A DNA stretch of 32,605 bases from an uncultured Bacteroidota bacterium (GTDB taxonomy: Bacteria; Bacteroidota; Bacteroidia; Flavobacteriales; Flavobacteriaceae). The stretch is from assembly GCA_902598295.1 (NCBI GenBank), contig CACKBA010000013.1, positions 1-32,605 of the forward strand, given 5' to 3'. Position numbers and translations under genes: made by a program. The notes beneath the pieces were generated by a model that worked only from the letters and a program-made list of their open reading frames with translations, made no database searches and was not told the DNA's origin. Shown here piece after piece: positions 1 to 6,621 of this stretch (position 1 is the stretch's first letter; every line of letters begins with the position of its first letter).

Positions 1-228
1 CAAGATAAAGTGGCAACTTTTGAGAATTCAACTCACTCAAACTTCTTAGTTGATGTTTCAGGACAGTATGAATTAAATATATTATACCCTGGTGCAAGAG
101 CTCAGTTATTCTGGAAAGTTGAAAATGTTTTTGACAAGTACTACTACGATCATTTATCCAGATTTAAAAACTACGGTTTTTATGATATGGGAAGAAATGT
201 TTCTATTGGACTCAAAATTTCTTACTAG
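1..228 (+). CDS. TonB-dependent receptor, C-terminal fragment
   Basis: The reading frame is open from the window edge to TAG at 226-228, so only the last 75 residues are present and the start lies upstream. The sequence looks like the end of an outer-membrane TonB-dependent receptor barrel: it contains the usual late motif (VENVFDKYYYDH, compare 'NLFDKKY'), amphipathic alternating strands, and a final strand ending in an aromatic residue (GLKISY), the signal recognised by the BAM machinery. Its substrate cannot be told from this fragment. A strong intrinsic terminator follows a few bases after the stop, so it is transcriptionally separate from the riboswitch-controlled receptor downstream. 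The barrel-end assignment is fairly safe; the receptor subfamily is unknown. Confidence 0.8.
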   Translation, partial: QDKVATFENSTHSNFLVDVSGQYELNILYPGARAQLFWKVENVFDKYYYDHLSRFKNYGFYDMGRNVSIGLKISY

Positions 229-233
229 GATTT

Positions 234-264
234 AAAAAGCGGCTTTCGGGTCGCTTTTTTTTTT
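234..264 (+). terminator. Rho-independent terminator
   Basis: An 8-bp stem AAAAAGCG / CGCTTTTT (234-241 with 252-259), possibly extended inward by two pairs, is followed by a run of ten or more T. It begins 6 nt after the stop of the partial receptor and precedes the TPP riboswitch. Confidence 0.85.
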
Positions 265-278
265 AAGTTTGTATAAAT

Positions 279-343
279 TCTGGGGTGCTACGGCTGAGAT
301 TATACCCATTGAACCTGACAAAGTAATTTTGTAAGGAAATGTG
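279..343 (+). promoter_or_regulatory. TPP riboswitch (thi-box aptamer)
   Basis: The conserved thi-box segments occur in order: GGGGTGCT (282-289), GGCTGAGAT (292-300), ACCC then GAACCTGA (about 303-318), and a small stem CAAAGTAATTTTG followed by TAAGGAAATGTGA, matching the GTAATnCC...AGGGAA end of the consensus with one substitution (AAGGAA for AGGGAA). The optional P3 extension is absent, so the aptamer is compact. A canonical P1 is not obvious; a longer-range closing helix ATTCT (277-281) / AGAAT (353-357) is possible. Thiamin-pyrophosphate control of outer-membrane receptors is known in Bacteroidota. It sits directly upstream of the receptor starting at 377 and most likely lowers its expression when TPP is plentiful. 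Confidence 0.92.
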
Positions 344-358
344 ACTCACTTTAGAATC

Positions 359-398
359 CCGTTAAAGTTTATAAATATGAAAAATTTAATTTTAACGG
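359..398 (+). promoter_or_regulatory. Hairpin around the start codon, possible expression platform
   Basis: CCGTTAAAGTT (359-369) can pair with AATTTTAACGG (388-398), giving 11 pairs including one G-U. The loop of about 18 nt contains the ATG at 377-379. The structure begins about 15 nt after the aptamer and is followed by a T-rich stretch (TATTTTTATTTT). It could be the translational, or less likely transcriptional, output element of the TPP riboswitch. The pairing is visible in the sequence; the role is inference. Confidence 0.45.
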
Positions 399-2515
399 TA
401 TTTTTATTTTCGAATATCGCAATCTTTTCACAAGAAAATACAATTGATACTATTCTAGTAAATCAACAAAACCTTGATGAGGTAGTTGTAACGGCAATTA
501 GAGCTTCTTCAAATAACCCTGTTCCATTTAAAGTATTGGATGCTGATGATATTTCTAGAGTAAATCTTGGTCAAGACGTACCTGTCATTTTAAGTATGAC
601 GCCGTCTGTAAATATTACATCTGATGCCGGAAATGGAATAGGTTATACGGGCATGAGTATTAGAGGTTCAGATGGATCTAGAATTAATGTTACAATAAAT
701 GGTGTACCACTTAATGATTCAGAATCCCACGCTACATATTGGGTTGATTTGCCAGATTTAGCAAGTAGTATTTCAAGTATTCAGATTCAGCGTGGGGTAG
801 GAACTTCGACTAACGGGGCAGGGGCTTTTGGTGGGAGTATTAATGTTTCTACTCAAAAACAATCTCAGGCTTCTAAATTCAAATTATCTAATTCCTTTGG
901 TAGTTATGGAACACTAAAAAATTCAATAAGTTTCACAACTGGGAGGGTAGGTGAGTATTTTGAATTAAATGGTAATCTATCAAAAATATATTCTGATGGA
1001 TATATCGATCGGGCATCTTCAAATTTAAAAGGTTATTTTTTGCAGGGTTCATACTATAAAGAAAAAACTAATATAAAATTTATTACTTTTGGTGGGCACG
1101 AAAGAACTTATCAAGCTTGGTATGGTCTTGATCAAGAAACCTTAAGTACCAATAGAAAATTTAATTATGCAGGCACGTATTTCAATGATGATGGGGATCA
1201 ATTTTTTTACGATAAACAAGAGGATAATTATAAGCAAGACCATTATCAATTGATTTTTAATCACAAGATAAATCCATCATGGCGTGCAAATCTAACATTT
1301 CACTACACTCACGGTAGAGGTTACTATGAGGAGTATAATGAAGACCAAAATTTATCTGATTATTTGATTTTTGATAATAATGGTGAAGTAATCTCTGACC
1401 TTATTAGAAGAAAATGGTTGGATAATGATTTTTATGGTTCACTATTTAATTTTATTTATGAAAAAAATTCAAGCAAATTGATTTTAGGAGGAACACTAAA
1501 TAAATATTTTGGTAATCATTTTGGTGAAGTAATATGGGCTAGAAATACAGGTAATTCAGAAATCAGGCACAGATATTACGATAATTATGGTAACAAAGAG
1601 GAGTTTAATTTATTTGCAAAGTTCCAACACGCTTTCAATAATAAGTTCTATATTTTTGTTGATCTTCAGAACAGAAATATAAATTATGATGCTGAATTAA
1701 TTGGTGGTAATAACATCAATAAAAGTTTCAATTTTTTTAACCCCAAAGCAGGTCTCTATTATAAATTAAATCGCAATAATGAATTTTATTTATCATTTGC
1801 TCGTGCTCACAGGGAACCAACCAGAACAGACTACGAAAACGGAAATCCTTTTCCTGAAATGCTTGATGATTTTGAGTTAGGATGGAAGTATAAAGGAAAA
1901 AAGTCTATATATAATATCAATTTATACTTTATGGATTATAATGATCAATTGGTTTTAACTGGAGAGAGAGACGATGTTGGTTATTATATAAGAGCAAATG
2001 TTGGGGAAAGTTACCGTGCTGGGATTGAGTTTGATGGTATTTTCTTTATAGATGATTACTTTACAATCAAGCCAAATATTACATTTAGCTCAAATAAAAA
2101 CAGTGATTATTTGACTCAATTTGACGGTAGTTTGAGAAATTTTGGTAAAACTGATATTTCCTTTTCACCAAACTTGGTTTTTGGAAATTCTGTTGAATAT
2201 AATTTAAATGGTAAAACACTTTTGTTTTTTCACACCAAGTATGTTGGAAAACAATACATGTCAAACACAAATGTTGAGTCTTCTATTCTTGCATCATATC
2301 TTGTTAATGATTTGGGATTAAATTATAACTTTTCGATACCAGGATTTTCAAAAGATTCAGAGTTAAAGCTCCTAGTAAATAATTTATTGAATCAAAAATA
2401 TGAAAGTTATGGTGGACATTATTTTTATGACATAGATAATAAGACATATTCCGGGTCATATTTTTATCCCATGGCTGAAATTAATTTCCTATTAGGTCTT
2501 GATTTTAATTTCTAA
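377..2515 (+). CDS. TonB-dependent receptor, probable thiamin/precursor uptake (OMP_thi type)
   Basis: This is an outer-membrane beta-barrel receptor of 712 residues. A signal peptide (about residues 1-18, MKNLILTVFLFSNIAIFS) is followed by a TonB-box-like segment at about 32-40 (NLDEVVVTA). The plug domain (about 50-155) shows the typical SIRGSDGSRINVTINGVPLN and a 'QIQRGVGTSTNGAGAFGGSINV'-like segment, and the 22-stranded barrel ends with NLLNQKYESYGG and a final aromatic strand. I chose ATG at 377 because the upstream in-frame GTG at 341 lies inside the riboswitch and would put 12 residues before the signal peptide. The TPP riboswitch points to thiamin or a thiamin precursor as substrate; this is inference from regulation, not from the barrel. 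No inner-membrane thiamin transporter follows: the next gene is convergent and overlaps this stop by 4 nt. Confidence 0.9.
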   Translation: MKNLILTVFLFSNIAIFSQENTIDTILVNQQNLDEVVVTAIRASSNNPVPFKVLDADDISRVNLGQDVPVILSMTPSVNITSDAGNGIGYTGMSIRGSDGSRINVTINGVPLNDSESHATYWVDLPDLASSISSIQIQRGVGTSTNGAGAFGGSINVSTQKQSQASKFKLSNSFGSYGTLKNSISFTTGRVGEYFELNGNLSKIYSDGYIDRASSNLKGYFLQGSYYKEKTNIKFITFGGHERTYQAWYGLDQETLSTNRKFNYAGTYFNDDGDQFFYDKQEDNYKQDHYQLIFNHKINPSWRANLTFHYTHGRGYYEEYNEDQNLSDYLIFDNNGEVISDLIRRKWLDNDFYGSLFNFIYEKNSSKLILGGTLNKYFGNHFGEVIWARNTGNSEIRHRYYDNYGNKEEFNLFAKFQHAFNNKFYIFVDLQNRNINYDAELIGGNNINKSFNFFNPKAGLYYKLNRNNEFYLSFARAHREPTRTDYENGNPFPEMLDDFELGWKYKGKKSIYNINLYFMDYNDQLVLTGERDDVGYYIRANVGESYRAGIEFDGIFFIDDYFTIKPNITFSSNKNSDYLTQFDGSLRNFGKTDISFSPNLVFGNSVEYNLNGKTLLFFHTKYVGKQYMSNTNVESSILASYLVNDLGLNYNFSIPGFSKDSELKLLVNNLLNQKYESYGGHYFYDIDNKTYSGSYFYPMAEINFLLGLDFNF

Positions 2516-2934
2516 TTATAAATTCTGAGTGAAGATCCAATTTTTTCTGTCCTGTATCTAACAAGGGCATATTTGTTATTTTGTTCAATATTATTTAATA
2601 ATTGTCCAGTGGCCAAACTGTATAGGTTTTGTGTACAATCACAAGAAAGTTGTACCCCACTAATATTCAATTTTGGACAAGATGAGTTAACAGCATGATT
2701 TGGGGGACACTGCTCCCATGCTAAAATATCACCATTAAAATTAAAAATGACTACTCCGCAAACACCAATTCCATTTAGTTCAACAGAACCACTCGAGAAC
2801 TTAACATCATCATATAATGGTAAATCTAGATTAATAGTTTTATCAAATTTGATATTAGGAATATAGGGGTTATAATTAACATTTGAATTTTCGCATCCAA
2901 AAATTAAAATAACTATTAATAATATTAATCTCAT
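2512..2934 (-). CDS. Small Rieske-fold-like lipoprotein
   Basis: This is a 140-residue predicted lipoprotein. A hydrophobic N-terminus ends in a lipobox with Cys14 (LIFGC), so export and lipid anchoring are likely. The mature part resembles the flavobacterial Rieske-like proteins often found near greA: a 'GVVIFN...GDILAWEQCPPNH' strand, a second Cys-rich loop (CDC at 98-100), and 'LYSLATGQLL', which corresponds to the 'FDxxTGxxL' end of Rieske clusters. Canonical C-x-H / C-x-x-H ligands are not kept (C76-x3-H80, C98-x-C100), so a [2Fe-2S] cluster is doubtful. I moved the start from a TTG at 2946 to ATG at 2934, which sits directly before the hydrophobic run. A possible -7 element (TAAATTTG, minus strand of 2944-2951) lies 10 nt upstream. 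It is convergent with the receptor and divergent from greA. Its function is unknown. Confidence 0.75.
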   Translation of the reverse strand: MRLILLIVILIFGCENSNVNYNPYIPNIKFDKTINLDLPLYDDVKFSSGSVELNGIGVCGVVIFNFNGDILAWEQCPPNHAVNSSCPKLNISGVQLSCDCTQNLYSLATGQLLNNIEQNNKYALVRYRTEKIGSSLRIYN

Positions 2935-2985
2935 TATCAATTTCAAATTTAAATAAAAGAAGATTAAAATTCGTATATTAGTAAT

Positions 2986-3010
2986 ACCTCTGATAAGAGG
3001 TTTTTTTTTT
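2986..3010 (+). terminator. Terminator-like hairpin abutting the greA start (possible attenuator)
   Basis: ACCTCT (2986-2991) pairs with AGAGGT (2996-3001) across a GATA loop, followed by an uninterrupted T10 (3001-3010). This has the form of a rho-independent terminator on the plus strand, although the stem is short. The greA ATG is only 6 nt beyond the T-run. Because the gene to the left is divergent, the hairpin does not follow any plus-strand gene closely. It would act on a greA leader transcript or on read-through from the distant receptor. A TATATTAG at 2974-2981 could be a -7 element; if so, transcription would start inside the hairpin and the attenuator idea would fail. Confidence 0.55.
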
Positions 3011-3015
3011 AATCT

Positions 3016-3489
3016 ATGAAGGTTAATTATTATACAAAAGATGGTCTAAAAAAACTAAGAGCTGAGCTCAATCAATTGAAGGATGTAGAAAGACCTAAAG
3101 CCTCAAAAGCAATAGCAGAAGCAAGAGATAAAGGTGATTTAAGTGAAAATGCTGAATATGATGCGGCGAAAGAGGCACAAGGATTATTAGAACTTAAAAT
3201 TTCAAAATTAGAGGAAATACTATCAAATGCTAGACTAATTGATGAATCACAACTAGATTCTTCAAAAGTTCTTGTACTCTCGAAAGTTAAAATTAAAAAC
3301 CAAGCCAATCAAGCCACTCTTGAATATACTTTGGTTGCCGAAAGTGAGGCTAATTTAAGAGCCGGAAAAATATCAGTTAATTCACCAATAGGTAAGGGGC
3401 TTTTAGGAAAATCAGTTGGAGATATTGCTGAGATTAAAGTTCCAAACGGAAAAATTAAGTTTGAAATTTTATCAATAACAAGATTGTAA
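3016..3489 (+). CDS. greA: Transcription elongation factor GreA
   Basis: GreA binds backtracked RNA polymerase through its secondary channel and stimulates cleavage of the RNA 3' end. The protein has 157 residues, the normal family length. The N-terminal coiled coil (about 1-75) carries the signature at 40-56 (GDLSENAEYDAAKEAQG) with the acidic tip residues D41 and E44 that help position the catalytic metal. The C-terminal FKBP-like domain contains 'SPIGKGLLGKSVGDIAEIKVPNG'. It heads a tight plus-strand set (HIT protein 1 nt after the stop, then DUF3127 and aat). The start codon follows a terminator-like hairpin with a T10 tract, which suggests leader-level control. Confidence 0.97.
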   Translation: MKVNYYTKDGLKKLRAELNQLKDVERPKASKAIAEARDKGDLSENAEYDAAKEAQGLLELKISKLEEILSNARLIDESQLDSSKVLVLSKVKIKNQANQATLEYTLVAESEANLRAGKISVNSPIGKGLLGKSVGDIAEIKVPNGKIKFEILSITRL

Positions 3490-3490
3490 T

Positions 3491-3883
3491 TTGTCATCAA
3501 TTTTCACAAAAATAATAAGAGGGGAACTACCATGTTATAAAATTGATGAAACTGATGACTGTTTCGCTTTTTTAGATATAAATCCAAATAAAAAAGGACA
3601 TACATTATGTATATTAAAAAAAGAGGTAGACTATATATTTGATTTAAACTCTGAAGATTATCAAAAACTTATGAATTTTTCTAGAAAAATTGCTTTAGCA
3701 CTAAAAAAATCCGTTAATTGTAAAAGAATAGCATTGTCGGTTGTAGGACTTGAGGTACCTCATGTTCATGTGCATTTAATACCTTTAGAATCTATGAGTG
3801 ATATGAACTTTAGAAAGTCTATAAAATTGGGTGACAATGAGTTTAAATCTATAGTAAAAAAAATTAAATCAAATTTAAAATGA
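3491..3883 (+). CDS. HIT-family nucleotide hydrolase/transferase
   Basis: This is a histidine-triad protein of 130 residues, probably cytosolic, of the Hint/purine phosphoramidase type. The N-terminus (SSIFTKIIRGELPCYKI) and 'FLDINPNKKGHTLCI' are typical of the family, and the active-site triad is complete at H91, H93 and H95 (HVHVHLIP). The start is TTG at 3491, one base after the greA stop. No in-frame ATG lies nearby and the protein aligns with family members from residue 2, so TTG is very probably real. The last four bases (ATGA) overlap the start of the next gene, suggesting translational coupling. The exact substrate is not known. Confidence 0.93.
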   Translation: MSSIFTKIIRGELPCYKIDETDDCFAFLDINPNKKGHTLCILKKEVDYIFDLNSEDYQKLMNFSRKIALALKKSVNCKRIALSVVGLEVPHVHVHLIPLESMSDMNFRKSIKLGDNEFKSIVKKIKSNLK

Positions 3884-4278
3884 ATATATCAGGAATAATC
3901 AAATTAATAAACGAAACCAAAGAATATGGTTCTAATGGTTTTAAAAAAAGAGAAATTGTAGTAACTACACAAGAACAATATCCTCAAAACATAATGGTTG
4001 AGTTCATACAAGATCGTTGTGAACTTTTAGATGCATTTAATACAGGAGATTTTGTCAAAGTTGACATCAACTTGAGAGGAAGGGAGTGGGTAAATAAAGA
4101 TGGAGAGACTAAGTATTTTAACTCAATTCAAGGGTGGAGAATTGAAAAAACTCAACAAGAAGGAAATCCTTTACCTCCAATTCCCGATCTTGGAACTATT
4201 GATGATGGAACTCCAGAAGATACTGATTCATCTGATTCTAACTCTGAAGAAGAGGATACAGATGACTTGCCATTCTGA
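3880..4278 (+). CDS. DUF3127 protein with SSB-like acidic C-terminal tip
   Basis: This is a 132-residue protein. Residues 1-90 form the DUF3127 domain found in Bacteroidota (ISGIIKLINETKEYGSNGFKKRE, 'VEFIQDRCELLD', 'LRGREWVNKDGETKYFNSIQGWRIE'), which reads like a small OB-fold. It is followed by a Pro-rich linker and a very acidic tail (about 106-132) ending in DDLPF. That layout closely mimics single-stranded DNA-binding proteins, whose acidic tips end in D-D-[IL]-P-F and recruit repair and replication partners. A nucleic-acid-binding role is therefore likely but is inference. It overlaps the HIT gene by ATGA, and aat begins 2 nt after its stop. Confidence 0.85.
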   Translation: MNISGIIKLINETKEYGSNGFKKREIVVTTQEQYPQNIMVEFIQDRCELLDAFNTGDFVKVDINLRGREWVNKDGETKYFNSIQGWRIEKTQQEGNPLPPIPDLGTIDDGTPEDTDSSDSNSEEEDTDDLPF

Positions 4279-4280
4279 TT

Positions 4281-4925
4281 ATGCAACAACTTGGTCACGA
4301 TTACAAATTTCCTTCCCCAACATCTGCAACTAAAGAAGGTGTTGTTGCCATTGGAGGAGATTTAAATCCCTTAAGAATATTGGAAGCTTACAAAAATGGG
4401 ATATTCCCTTGGTTTAATGACGATGAAAATTTAATGTGGTGGAGTCCAGATCCAAGGATGATTTTATTACCAGAAAATTTTAAGGTTTCAAAAAGTTTCA
4501 AGTCTTTTTTAAAAAAAAAAGAATATCAAATCAGTTACAACCAAAACTTTGAAGAAGTTATTGAATCATGTTCTAATATTAAAAGAGTTGGTCAAACTGG
4601 TACCTGGATTACTAATGGATTGAAACAGTCATTTAATGAGCTTCATGAAATGGGATATGCTCACTCAGTGGAAGTTTGGTACCAAAATATAATTGTTGGA
4701 GGTTTATATGGTCTAGATTTGGGTAATATTTTTTGTGGTGAAAGTATGTTTTCGATAAAACCAAATGCAAGTAAAGTTGCCTTATATTTTTTATGTCAAG
4801 AACTTAAACAAAATAACTACGATTTTATTGATTGCCAACTGCCTTCACAACACTTAAGTAGTCTTGGTGCTGAAGAAATATCAAGAGATAATTTTCTGAA
4901 AAAATTATTTAACCAAAACTTTTGA
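4281..4925 (+). CDS. aat: Leucyl/phenylalanyl-tRNA–protein transferase
   Basis: Aat transfers Leu or Phe from charged tRNA to proteins with N-terminal Lys or Arg, marking them for ClpS/ClpAP-type N-degron turnover. The 214-residue protein has normal length and the family motifs: 'FPSPTSATKEGVVAIGGDL' near the N-terminus, NGIFPWF, WWSPDPRMIL, 'GGLYGLDLGNIFCGESMFS' (about 146-164), and 'FIDCQLPSQHLSSLGA' near the C-terminus. The start at 4281 lies 2 nt after the DUF3127 stop, at the usual family N-terminus. Its 3' end overlaps the convergent truB by 17 nt. The genes that recognise the product (clpS, clpA) are not in the window. Confidence 0.96.
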   Translation: MQQLGHDYKFPSPTSATKEGVVAIGGDLNPLRILEAYKNGIFPWFNDDENLMWWSPDPRMILLPENFKVSKSFKSFLKKKEYQISYNQNFEEVIESCSNIKRVGQTGTWITNGLKQSFNELHEMGYAHSVEVWYQNIIVGGLYGLDLGNIFCGESMFSIKPNASKVALYFLCQELKQNNYDFIDCQLPSQHLSSLGAEEISRDNFLKKLFNQNF

Positions 4926-5601
4926 AATTGTTGACACTTATTGAGTTGGAGAGATTGTAATCTCCTATTGAAAATCTTTCAAGATGTTTTACAAATGCAC
5001 CTGTTTTAAGACATTTTCCAAAATCATTTGCTATACTTCTAATATAAGTCCCCTTTGAGCAGGTAATTTTAAAATCTATCTCGGGGAAGTTATTTTTTAA
5101 TATACTAAATTCAAAAATCTCAATTTTTCTTTTTTTTATATCACTTATGTTTATTCCTTTTCTTGCAAAATCATATAATTTTTCTCCATTTCTTTTAATT
5201 GCTGAATATAAAGGAGGTTTTTGAAACAACTCACCCTTGAATTTTTCAATTGTTTGTGTAATTTGATTATTACTAATGTGATTAATATCATAAACTTGAT
5301 TGATATCAGTTTCAAGATCAAATGAAGGGGTAGTTGCTCCAAAGTGAAAAGTTGTGTAATATGTCTTTTTTAAAGCTTGAAACTTTTCTATTTGTTTTGT
5401 TTTTTTACCTGTACAAACCAATAATAAGCCAGTTGCTAAGGGATCTAAAGTACCAGCATGGCCAACTTTGATTTTTCTAAGTCCATATTTTTTTTTGAAG
5501 AAAAATCTTATTGTCTTTATAACATCAAATGATGACCAAAACAATGGTTTATAAACTGGAAGAATTAATCCATTTTCAATTTCTTTAACATCATCAAACA
5601 T
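4909..5601 (-). CDS. truB: tRNA pseudouridine-55 synthase TruB
   Basis: TruB converts U55 in the TΨC loop of tRNAs to pseudouridine. The protein has 230 residues, with the catalytic aspartate D53 in the motif 'GHAGTLDPLATGLL' (about 47-60). Family motifs 'KTYYTTFHFGATTPSFDLETD', 'QKPPLYSAIKRNGEKLYDFARKG' and 'CSKGTYIRSIANDFG' follow. The C-terminal PUA domain of proteobacterial TruB is absent, giving a short protein as in other Bacteroidota. Its ATG follows the uppP stop directly with no spacer, so it is the last gene of an ftsX–DUF3098–uppP–truB operon. Confidence 0.97.
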   Translation of the reverse strand: MFDDVKEIENGLILPVYKPLFWSSFDVIKTIRFFFKKKYGLRKIKVGHAGTLDPLATGLLLVCTGKKTKQIEKFQALKKTYYTTFHFGATTPSFDLETDINQVYDINHISNNQITQTIEKFKGELFQKPPLYSAIKRNGEKLYDFARKGINISDIKKRKIEIFEFSILKNNFPEIDFKITCSKGTYIRSIANDFGKCLKTGAFVKHLERFSIGDYNLSNSISVNNFKSFG

Positions 5602-6390
5602 TTACAGACTAAAAAATATACAAATTAAACCTAGAGCTAAACAATATACTGAGAAGTACTTCATTTTACTTTTTTTTACAAGTACAATCATCCATTTGCA
5701 TGCAAAAATTCCTGATAAGAATGCACTTAAGAATCCAAAGAAATAAGAACTAATAATTTCTTGATTAAAAATTATTTCATCAAAAATTATAATTTTTAAA
5801 AATGATCCAAATATTAAAGGTAATACCATTATAAAAGAAAATTTTGCAGCCAATTCACGATTAATTCCCATAATAACAGAGGAACATATGGTTAATCCAC
5901 TCCGTGAGATTCCGGGGATTATTGCTAGAGCCTGTGAAACTCCAACAAAAAAGGATTTTACATAATCTAAGTTATTTGTTGTCTTTATTTTAAAGTCAGA
6001 AATAAATAAAATTATAGATGTAAATAATAACATTGATCCTACCAAAATTATATTACCATCAAAAAGGTTTGAGATTTTTTCTTCAAAAAAGAAACCAACA
6101 ATTCCTGCTGGAAAAATTGAAATTAAAATTAGAGAAAAAAAATAGGTGTTTTCATCTTTTTTAATCCTAAAAACACTTTTAAAGATTTTTTTTATATCGT
6201 TCCAATACACAACTATCACACTGAAACTAGTTGCTAAATGAAGTATTAAAGTAAAAAGTATATTATTATTCAGTCCCGTTTCAAAACCTAAAATAACCTT
6301 AAATATTTCAAGATGTCCACTTGATGAAATTGGAAGGAACTCCGTAAATCCCTGAACTATCCCAAGCAAAATTGACTTAATAATTTCCAT
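5602..6390 (-). CDS. uppP: Undecaprenyl-diphosphatase UppP (BacA)
   Basis: This integral membrane phosphatase dephosphorylates undecaprenyl diphosphate, recycling the lipid carrier for peptidoglycan and surface polysaccharides. The protein has 262 residues with about eight hydrophobic segments. Both signature motifs are intact: QGFTEFLPISSSGH at 13-26 and PGISRSG at 159-165, with the conserved glutamates, serine and arginine. It lies between the DUF3098 gene and truB with no spacing on either side, so it is co-transcribed and probably translationally coupled. The link to ftsX in the same operon fits a role in cell-wall synthesis during growth and division. Confidence 0.97.
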   Translation of the reverse strand: MEIIKSILLGIVQGFTEFLPISSSGHLEIFKVILGFETGLNNNILFTLILHLATSFSVIVVYWNDIKKIFKSVFRIKKDENTYFFSLILISIFPAGIVGFFFEEKISNLFDGNIILVGSMLLFTSIILFISDFKIKTTNNLDYVKSFFVGVSQALAIIPGISRSGLTICSSVIMGINRELAAKFSFIMVLPLIFGSFLKIIIFDEIIFNQEIISSYFFGFLSAFLSGIFACKWMIVLVKKSKMKYFSVYCLALGLICIFFSL

Positions 6391-6621
6391 TTAGTTTGGG
6401 TTTTTTATAATTGCATATACTTCAATTATAAACCCAAGTATAATCAAAAAAGGGGCAAGGCGTATTCTTCTAAAATTATAAATTTCATCACTAAAAACAT
6501 TGGGGTCATCGGATCCTCCTCCCGACATTAAAAAAAATCCAAGTGTAATAAAGACCAAACCCAATATCATTAATTGGTAATTTCTTTTACCAAATAGAAG
6601 TTTCTCTTTCTCTTTTTTCAT
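6391..6621 (-). CDS. DUF3098 small membrane protein
   Basis: This is a 76-residue protein with a basic N-terminus (MKKEKEKLLFGKRNYQL), one transmembrane helix (about 16-33), a short conserved loop 'MSGGGSDDPNVFSDEIYNFRRIRLAP', and a second helix (about 57-72). This is the DUF3098 pattern of Bacteroidota. It overlaps ftsX by one base and abuts uppP, a position it holds widely in Flavobacteriia. No function is known. Conservation between ftsX and uppP suggests an envelope role (inference). Confidence 0.9.
   Translation of the reverse strand: MKKEKEKLLFGKRNYQLMILGLVFITLGFFLMSGGGSDDPNVFSDEIYNFRRIRLAPFLIILGFIIEVYAIIKNPN

Noticed and set aside
341-376. GTG start for the thiamin receptor, adding 12 residues
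   Set aside because: The GTG is part of the riboswitch 3' end, and the extension precedes a complete signal peptide that begins at ATG 377.
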